Below, piece by piece: positions 37,401-46,400 of a stretch of DNA of 64,000 nucleotides; the stretch's first letter is position 1, and every line of letters starts with the position of its first letter. A program made the translations under genes and the position numbers. The notes under the pieces are model-generated. The model saw nothing but the letters and a program-made list of their open reading frames with translations, did no database searches and was not told the DNA's origin. Source of the stretch: Anolis sagrei (lineage: Eukaryota; Chordata; Lepidosauria; Squamata; Anolidae); assembly GCF_037176765.1 (NCBI RefSeq), contig NC_090022.1, positions 179,482,117-179,546,116 on the forward strand. Direction: 5' to 3'.

Positions 37401-40400
37401 GTAGAAAAGGTATTCCCCAGGGTGCCTCTTGGTGTAAAACAAATTAAGCATAGTGTTTGATGGCATGGGATAAGTAGATGTTGCTCACTCCTGTACTAAG
37501 TAATACAAGACTGATGATGGAGGAGTGACAGAAGGCGGCGGGGGGTGGGGGGGTGGGGGGGGGCTGAGATGATTAATTTGCCCCAAAACTATAAGAATCT
37601 GGAACATGCAAAAGGCAGGTAAACAACACACTGGGATTCTTGCTTGCTTAATCCTGAATATAAATTAGAGCACAAGAACAACTGGAGGAAAGCGAGATTT
37701 CTCCTCCATCTCAGGAATTGTCTGACAAAACAGTGAAAGACAAACATCCGGGAACCTAGCTCTAGTTATTTTCTTCCCCTTATCTCATTTTCAGGATACA
37801 ACCGTGAATGGCATACTTTCCTTACACTGGGAAACGATAATTCTGACATTTCTAAAAGCTGAGGTAGGTAATAACTGGTCTTCCAGCATCTCTCTGGACT
37901 GGAACTCCTACCTGTTTAGCTAAAGGTCTAAAGTTACAGATCTAATGGTATTTGGGGACCCATGTTCTTCCCTGCTAAATTTTCTTTTCAGCTATGCTAC
38001 AAAGCAAAGCGCAGCAACACACTGTTGTACAGACTGAGCCACATACATGCAAGGATTGCATCTGTGATATTCAAAGAACTGATGACTGCTGCACAAAATC
38101 ATGGGGACTGCTCACTTTGCAAAAGTTCATGTCTCTATCTAACTATAGTTGGGAGAAAGCCAGTCCCTGGATGTATGAGTTCTTCCATAAACCGGAATAA
38201 CCTGTCTATTGCAAGGATAGCAGAAGTGCAATACAAAGACAAAATACTTCACAACAGACAAGGTTCAATAAAAGTAGACCCAAAACGTCAGTGTGGCAGG
38301 CAGTCTGAATATTGCCCTAAAATTCCAGTAGATACCAAGGTTCAAATCCTGGCTAAGCCATGGAAAACCCATCACACTTTTTCAGTGTGAGACGAATACA
38401 ATGGTAAACCCCCTCCAACATAATCTTGCTAAGAGATAACTACGATAGGGTCACCATAAATGGAATAAGACTGAAGATACATAACAACAGACAGCCAGAT
38501 ATAGCAGGAAATGAAATGAGTAGATGGTGTATATTTTGCTAAAACCTACTTCATTTGATACAGCTATACCCAAATACAATTCATGCCAGGTTCCAGCTGC
38601 TCTGTCCCTCTTTTTCTTTCCAGTTTTCCTGGCCTTTCTTTCCCTTTAACTGGATAATGGAATTAGAAGAGCCCCATGCTGTTCTACTGATTCATTTCAC
38701 ACCTGATGGTTCAGGTTTTATGGTTAGAATAACAGGATTAAGTTCTGCCAGCTTGACCACACTAGAACTCCATTTCACTCCTTTGTTTACTTCACCAGCA
38801 GGGGAAAACAGCACCTCCATTTCATTTCATAGGTGCATTTCATACCGATGTTTTAATCAGTACCCAATGTGGAGTCAGGTATGTGGAGGGGGTAAGGGGA
38901 TGTGCGGGAGGGAAATCAGACCCTTTCAGGGCACCAAACTCAGTTCTTTACTTACTAATCTCTCAAAGAACAAAGGGACATTTTTCTGTTTTCTCTGCAT
39001 TATTAATGACGAATTTGTGAACAATGCTAGCTTGCACCGAGATCACTCCACAACCACTTATATAAATGCGCACTTCTTTTGTCAGGTGTGTCTAGGCTAG
39101 CAAAGAAAAGATTAAGGAGATAGACACATAAGAACAGCTTTCATAAACAAAGGGTTAGCATGCTAAAAATGGAGCAGATCTGTTCTCTGCTGCTCCAATG
39201 CGAAGGGCTAGGAGCAATGAGTGGAAATAACAAGGAACAAGGTTTTGGGAAAATTTAAAGAAAAGTGTCTTTGATACAGTGGAATATAATACAAGGCTAT
39301 TCCTTGCTGGAGATATTTAAGGAAAGGCATTCTGTTGCATTCAGCTTTGTACACTGAACAAGAGGTTCGAATAATTGGCTTCTAACTCTATGTCTGAAAC
39401 TGAAACTCTGGGTTGAAAATTGCTGGAGGAAACATTAACAACCTTAGATATGCAGATGACACCACTTTGATGGCCGAAAGCGAGGAGGAGCTGAGGAGCC
39501 TTCTAATCAAGGTGAAAGAAAAAAGTGCAAAAGCTGGGTTGCAGTTAAACATTAAAAAAACCAAGATTATGGCAACAAGAATGATTGACAACTGGGAAAT
39601 AGAGGGGGGAAACGTGGAGGCAGTGGCAGACTTTGTATTTCTAGGTGCAAATATTACTGCAGACGCAGACTGCAGCCAGGAAAACAGGAGACACTTATTT
39701 CTTGGGAGGAGAGAAATGACAAATCTTGATAAAATAGTGAAGGGTAGAGACATCACACTGGCAACAAAGATCCACATAGTTAAAGCAATGGTATTCCCCG
39801 TAGTAACCTACGGATGTGAGAGCTGGACCATAGGGAAGGCTGAGCGAAAGAAGATAGATGCTTTTGAACTGTGGTGCTGGAGGAAACTTCTGAGAGTGCC
39901 TTGGACAGCGAGAAGATCCAACCAGTCCATACTTCAAGAAAGCCTGACTGCTCATTGGAGGGAAGAATAGTAGAGGCCAAGATGAAGAACTTTGGCCACA
40001 TCATGAGAAGAAAGGAAAGCTTAGAGAAGACAATTATACTGGGGAAAATGGAAGGAAAAAGGAAGAGGGGCAGACCAAGGGCAAGATGGATGGATGGTAT
40101 CCTTGAAGTGACTGGATTGACCTTGAAGGAGCTGGGGGTGGTGACGGCTGACAGGGAGCTCTGGCGTGCACTGCTCCATGAAATCACGAAGAGTCGGAAA
40201 CGACTGAACGAATGAACAACAACAAACTCTATGGCTAAAAATCTTCCTTTTTAATGAAATTTGTGAAACCAGAAGTTTGTGGCAAACTCTTCCTGAGTCA
40301 TGAATCTGAATTGTTCCCCTTGGTTCTGAGTACAGAAACTATTGGAACAGCAGGAAGACTAAGCTAGAAGACTAAGCATTTCCTCCAATGTATCTTGATT

Positions 40401-43400
40401 TGGAGGAGTGTTCAAAGATGTAAATCAGCCCAGAATCTAATGGAAAACCACACACTCCAGGCAGGAGTCTGTAACGTTTGCTAGCCATTCTCCAAGAAAA
40501 CCCCATCCCAATATGTATTAAGGAAAAATTGTGTGAGGAGCAAGCTGACTAAAACACTGCTGGGTGGAGTCACCCGAGCTTCTCCATCCTGCAACCATCA
40601 AGGAAGGTCCCCACTAATAGTTTCATTCAGGTTTAAGGCTGTGTATTGCTCATACAAGGTAAAAAGCAGCTCCCTGCACCTGTAGTACATAATCATGGCG
40701 AAGAAGGTTTAAGTCTGTTTGACAAGTCATTTGAAGAACCAATGGTAGTCTCTGATAGGTCCCTTTAAAGGGGATGATAGGGATTATTTCAGTAGTTTGG
40801 ATTGTGCCCTCTTCTCCTTTCCTACAGAAGAAATATCTGGGAAGGTGACTGTTTTCAAACAGAGCAACCACCATACTTGAGTGGCACAAGGTGTTCTGAG
40901 AACATGCACAATTAGAGCAAATTAGACGTGGTAGGGAACAGTAAAGAACCCTATGTAGAGGCTGGCTGTTTATCTGAACTGACTCATTGCTTATCCAATG
41001 TAAGTCTAAAATGCTGTTTCAGGTATAATGTGAAGTTCACATTCCACAACTCTCAGGAGGTTTTACCCACTTTAGACTTGAAGAAGGCTGACTTCAGTAA
41101 ACTTAGTGTGGCCCCATAGTCAGGAAGACTAAGAGAGAAAGAAGTTCACAGATTAAATTCTCTACTGGAAAATGAGAGGCCTGAAGTTGTGATGTAAACA
41201 GTTTAATTTTTAGTACTATTGTGTTTCTCTGAGGTTTCAAGCCAGCATAAATGTGAAGGTTGTACTGGTCCTATTGGTAAGTATTCTGTCCTAATGTGGG
41301 CGGAATGCTATCCATGGATACTCAAATATATGAATCATTCTGAGTGACACATGCACCCCTGATAAATCTACTCAAGGAGATAGCAAGCACATTATGCAAA
41401 TCCAAACAAGATAATAAGTGACAGACATCTCACAACATATATCCAACATTAAATGTAATCTAAGCTCCAAAACGAGCCACAGGAGATTTATTTTCATATC
41501 TGTCCTCTTCGGGTGAACAGAAGGTAGCAGCCAAATCTCAATATGCAAAGGTTCACATAAAGAAGTTATACAGTCTAAAATACCTGAAAGGTTTCGCATT
41601 GCCTTTTGTCCTACATTTCTAGCTCTTGGCCATAATGCCTGGGGCTTACAAAAGCTATAGTCTTAAGCATCTGGAAGGCATCTGGTTGTCTACTCCTGTT
41701 ATTAAGTGTAGGTCTTGCAGATTAGGTCTGAGACCTATTTTCTCCAGCATCCTGTTCCTCACAAGAAACCACCAAATGCCTGTAACCAAAGTCCATCGAA
41801 GGGATTTGGAAACACACAATGTTTTTGGGAACCTTTATAATATTAGAGATTCTGCATATATGAGGCACAGAAAAAAAACAAATAAAGGATCAATAACACA
41901 TTATGAGGAGGAATAGTCTCATTACTTGAAGCAAGGGACAAAACAGAGCCCCATTCCTTATACCAAGACGAGGCAACTATGGTCTACTAGTTATTTTTGG
42001 CTTATCCTGAGGAGTTATGGGATTTGCATCCCAAAAACTTCTGAAAGGATAGCAGTTTCTGTCATTGCCTACCCAGAAGCTAGCCAGACTGTCAGCTGAT
42101 CATTGCATCAAAACTGAAGAAACTGGAGAAAGGGGAGTTACCTGTTAGAACGTGTCTAGAGAAGGGAGACCAAAATGATCAAAGGTTTGGAAACCCTATG
42201 AGGAGTGACTTATGTTTAAATATTTGAAATGTCATATTGAGGAAGGGGCAAGTTTTTTCCCCCGCTCTGTAGACTAGAATAGAGAGCAATGGATTCCACC
42301 TAGACATTAGGAAGAACCGCCTGGTGATAACAGTTATTCAGCAGTGGAATATGCTGCCACCTCGGAGTATGGTGGAGCCTCCTTCTCTGGAGGTTTTTAT
42401 GCAAAAGCTGGATAGTCATCTGTGGACAGTGCTTTGTGTTTTTCCTGCATGGCAAAGAGGTTAGACTGGATGGCCCTTATGCTGGATGGCCCTTGAGGTC
42501 TCCTCTATGATTCTAGAGCACCAGACTAACACAAGAGAGTCAGGGGAAGCCACATGGCAGTGTTGTTTTCCAAAATCTTGCCACTACTTCTGCCAACATA
42601 AGGCAGTGCCTAGCTCTACCTAACAGCAAGGCAGATCCTGTTAAATGCCTGGTCTTTTCTCCTTACAGTGGCAAGATGTCTGGCAAAAATCTGTTCATAA
42701 AACCTAAAGCAATTATCCAAGCATGATGATATCCCCTATGGTTAATATACATCAGACCCATCAATAATACCAACCATTATTTTAAAAGCTATGCTTCTCA
42801 AATGCTGTTAAGGAGAAAAATCTGTGCCCCCCACATTTTGTATGGCAATTGCAGCACATTTAAGCTGCCACCCTTATCACGTAAGCATATGGCAAACTGA
42901 ACAATGCTCTACATTGTGCGATTGCCAGATATTGCTGCTGCAAGAAACAGTCTTAAAAATCAAATCCCAGGCAGCGCTAAAAAAATTCCTCTGACACACA
43001 CAAAAAAACATTAAGCCTGTTCATAAGTTAAGAACCCGAGCATTTCAGTTCAGTATACAAAATAAGCTCATTCCTTTGCCTGCACAATCCTTGAGCAGTA
43101 CTGCGTTAAAAAGTACAGTATTTATGGAAGGGGCGTTTTAGCACATTCTTTTACGAGGGGAAATTCATCCTACCACTACGAATGTGTGGGATATCACTAA
43201 AGTCCACACAGTCCCTGACTCTATAAGTTTACTATTAAATTTTACTTGATGTTGTTGGACTTCAATATTCAACACAAACCTTTCATTGTCTCTTAACTTA
43301 ATCTCTTTCCTGCTGTCTTCCAAACATTTCTATGCCATTATTGTTGGAGATCTGGAAACAGATACTTTAGAAGTCCATTTTACTTTGCAGCACATATCTA

Positions 43401-46400
43401 AGTTGTTAAGAGGCTTATCATTTTTCCATTCAATATGCAACATCCTGTTTATTCATACAGAGAAGTGCAGTTGGTATATAAATTTGTAACAAAGAAAGGA
43501 ACACTGAAAAACATCTTTGGAATGAAGCCCTGAAATATATCCTTAGAAGGCAAATGATTCTATTAAAAATTGCAAATTGAGAAAAGAGACACCGGTTGTG
43601 AAGAAAACAATTGGAAAAGTTACCCTTCCAAAGTAATTACTGCAGTTATAATATCATGTCTCCTTTCTCCAGTTACAGCTGAGATTTTTAAAAACTCTTG
43701 AGAGAAACTCCAGAACATGGCCATATAGCCCGGAAAAACCTACAACAACCCAGTGATCCCGGCCATGAAAGCCTTCGACAATACATTGAAACTCAAATGG
43801 CTGCTTTTAGTTATTTTTTTAAATAAAAATGAATGTGAAAAGCTTTGATACAAACAACATACTCTTCATCGCCTCCCCAGCACCAAGAACACAGTATGAA
43901 ACAACAAAAGAAGGTACAGCATGAATCAGTGGTTGCACCTTGTAACATTCCCCTTCAGCATTTCAGTCTCCCATAACTACGAAATATAACAATTACAATT
44001 ACTGTACAGTAACACAAGAAAAGGAGTTGTGGTACACCTTGTACTTCTAAGGTGTACTTACTCCTAAGTTATGCCTTCTTTATTGGAAAGAGAGGATTAG
44101 ATATAAGGAACCTGTTGCTCCCAGGCTCTGGCAGAGACAATAGCCCAAACAATATCCTAAGACAGTCCTTTCTTTTCTTTTCTTTTCTTTTTTTTTTGAG
44201 ACTGTCTTCATTCAGATGAATACAAAGTGGACTTTGCAAATATTAAGCTGTAACCTTCAAATCTGTTTGGCTTGACCTGACATTCTCTTTCTGTCCTGAT
44301 CTGCAGGACAGAAGGAGACAGGAAAACATCAGAAGTCACAAAAAGGAGAAGGGAAATTGGAACGAACTGATACTCACTACTCTATGGAGCTTATCATGGC
44401 AGAGGGACAGGTCTGCAAGCCATGGTAAACAAACCACAGGTAGAGGAACCATGGTTTGGCTTAGCTGTCCCTGCTCATAATGGGTGTGATTATGTGTTGC
44501 GCACTTACACCCTCTCCATAAAAAATAAACTAAGGTTCTCCCCAGCTTTGTTGTGTTGGATGAACCAGCTCAGTGAGTGCATGAAGACCAATACAGGTGG
44601 AGTTAGGGATTGAAAAGAGAAGCAGTTTATGATAAGCACTGCTCTGTGGAAAAGCACTAGAGGAGAAAAGGTCACAAGCAGGAAGATGGCTGATAAACAA
44701 TCAGCAGGAATACTACTGATAAGTCTTCCTACAAAGAAAACTACAAGGAGAACTTAGATATACAGAAACAGCAAGATCATACTGAAAGTATGTCAACATG
44801 AAATGCAAGGTTCTCCTCTCCCTTTCTTTTGACCATCTGTGCAACACATGTATTCCAATTATGCTGTAAGAAGGTTCAGTCAGACATTTAAGACAAACTT
44901 TACCAGGGGAGCTTCTCCTGTTCCATTTAAAACCCCAAACATTCAATTTCCATTTAATTCATCATATTTGGTCTGGTGTTGAACCAACACACAGTCTTTC
45001 AGCTTGTTGAGTTCACTGATTTTCAGAAGGATGTGGACATGTTCTGTTTTATAAATTTATTGTAGAATTGACGCTTTTTCCCTTGTTCCCCAATGTCAGA
45101 GGAACTTAGTCATAACAGAGAATGAATGTCAGACACAGGGGAGTACTCTTCCAGAAAATATATTGGTGGAAATGGGAGATTCCTCAAATGATTGTATTTT
45201 TAAACTATCAGTACCAGTTACTGAGGTGAACAAGCTATTGTCATCATGTCCTGCTTATGACTTCTGATGAGCACCTGGATGTTGAAGTACAGAGACCTTT
45301 GGATTGATCTAGTATTCTTACCCGAAGTGATATTCTTCATTTCTCATATCTTAATTCTAATACATGTGCTAAAACTGCTGAATTACTTCAGTCAGTTACA
45401 ACCAACTTGAGGGGTGGATTCACAGTCTCATTTCTCTAGCATCAGACACAGAAGAAGACTTCCAGATTTTGCTGGATTTAGCACAACCAAGTGCAGAGGA
45501 ATGCTGGGAGCAGCAATCTAACCACATTTGGAGGATTGCATGATTCTCACAATTGGAGTAAATCAATTACATGCCCACCTTATTCACCTTCTCAATTAGT
45601 TCCCATGATAAATATACAACTGGAGTAAATCAATTACCTGCCCACCTTATTCACCTTCTCAATTAGTTCCCATGATAAATATACAAAAAACTCTGTGGGA
45701 GAAGAACAATTAACTCAACATACGCTGATTGGCGATCGAATCAACTGATGAAACCAATTATCATGAATCAATTGTTATTGAAATTGGCACCAGCCAGCAA
45801 CTGAGCATTAGATTCATTGCCCTTGCACATACAGACAAGCAGCATAACACCCAAATATGGCTTGAAGCATCGGTGAATGTGCTTTTCAAAAGCAAAGCAA
45901 CTACTTACCTTCAATATCTCAGGTTCTCTAATGTCCAGAGGTTCTGTATGCAGTTGCTTGTTCCAACGTGTATGTAGCCTGCTATACCTGGCACTTGGTG
46001 TAAAAAGCCAAATTGCACAGATAGCAATCATAAACCCAATGGCAACTCCCAAGAAGAGTCCGCTGAAGTAAACAGGTAGGGGGAGTATAAGATAAGCATA
46101 GATCAGCATTGTGAGAAAGTACAATGTCTTCATTGGAAGTTTAGGCGGTTGCACATGAAATTCAATGTCACCTTCGCTGCTGAAAGGTGCAGGGCTTTCC
46201 TCAGGCACCTCCAACTTCAACAAATCTTCGCAATGTTTCTCGGCTTTGTCATCCTCTATCAAACAGAAATCCTCAGAATACAGTTCACAGAACTCCTCAT
46301 CTTCTTTGCTTGCCAAGGCAGACAAAGAACATCTTTCAAGTACCAGTGACCCCTTTAAATTGGCATCCTTTGTGCTTAATGATGGGGAACTTCTACTTTC

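Larger units (their letters stand above)
36985..45908 (-). other. TEX2 intron 1
   Basis: 8.9 kb. Contains two decayed SINEs, a G-rich run (37535-37563), a BovB (39413-40226), CR1 (42140-42515), a retroelement tail (43705-43785), a pyrimidine run near 44170-44200 and a 67-bp tandem duplication (45552-45685). Other parts not recognised. Confidence 0.8.

Noticed and set aside
37962-38390. 142-codon plus-strand open stretch
   Set aside because: Its last part is a decayed SINE, and the rest shows no domain; treated as chance.
39388-39777. 129-codon minus-strand open stretch
   Set aside because: Reverse strand of the BovB polymerase remnant.
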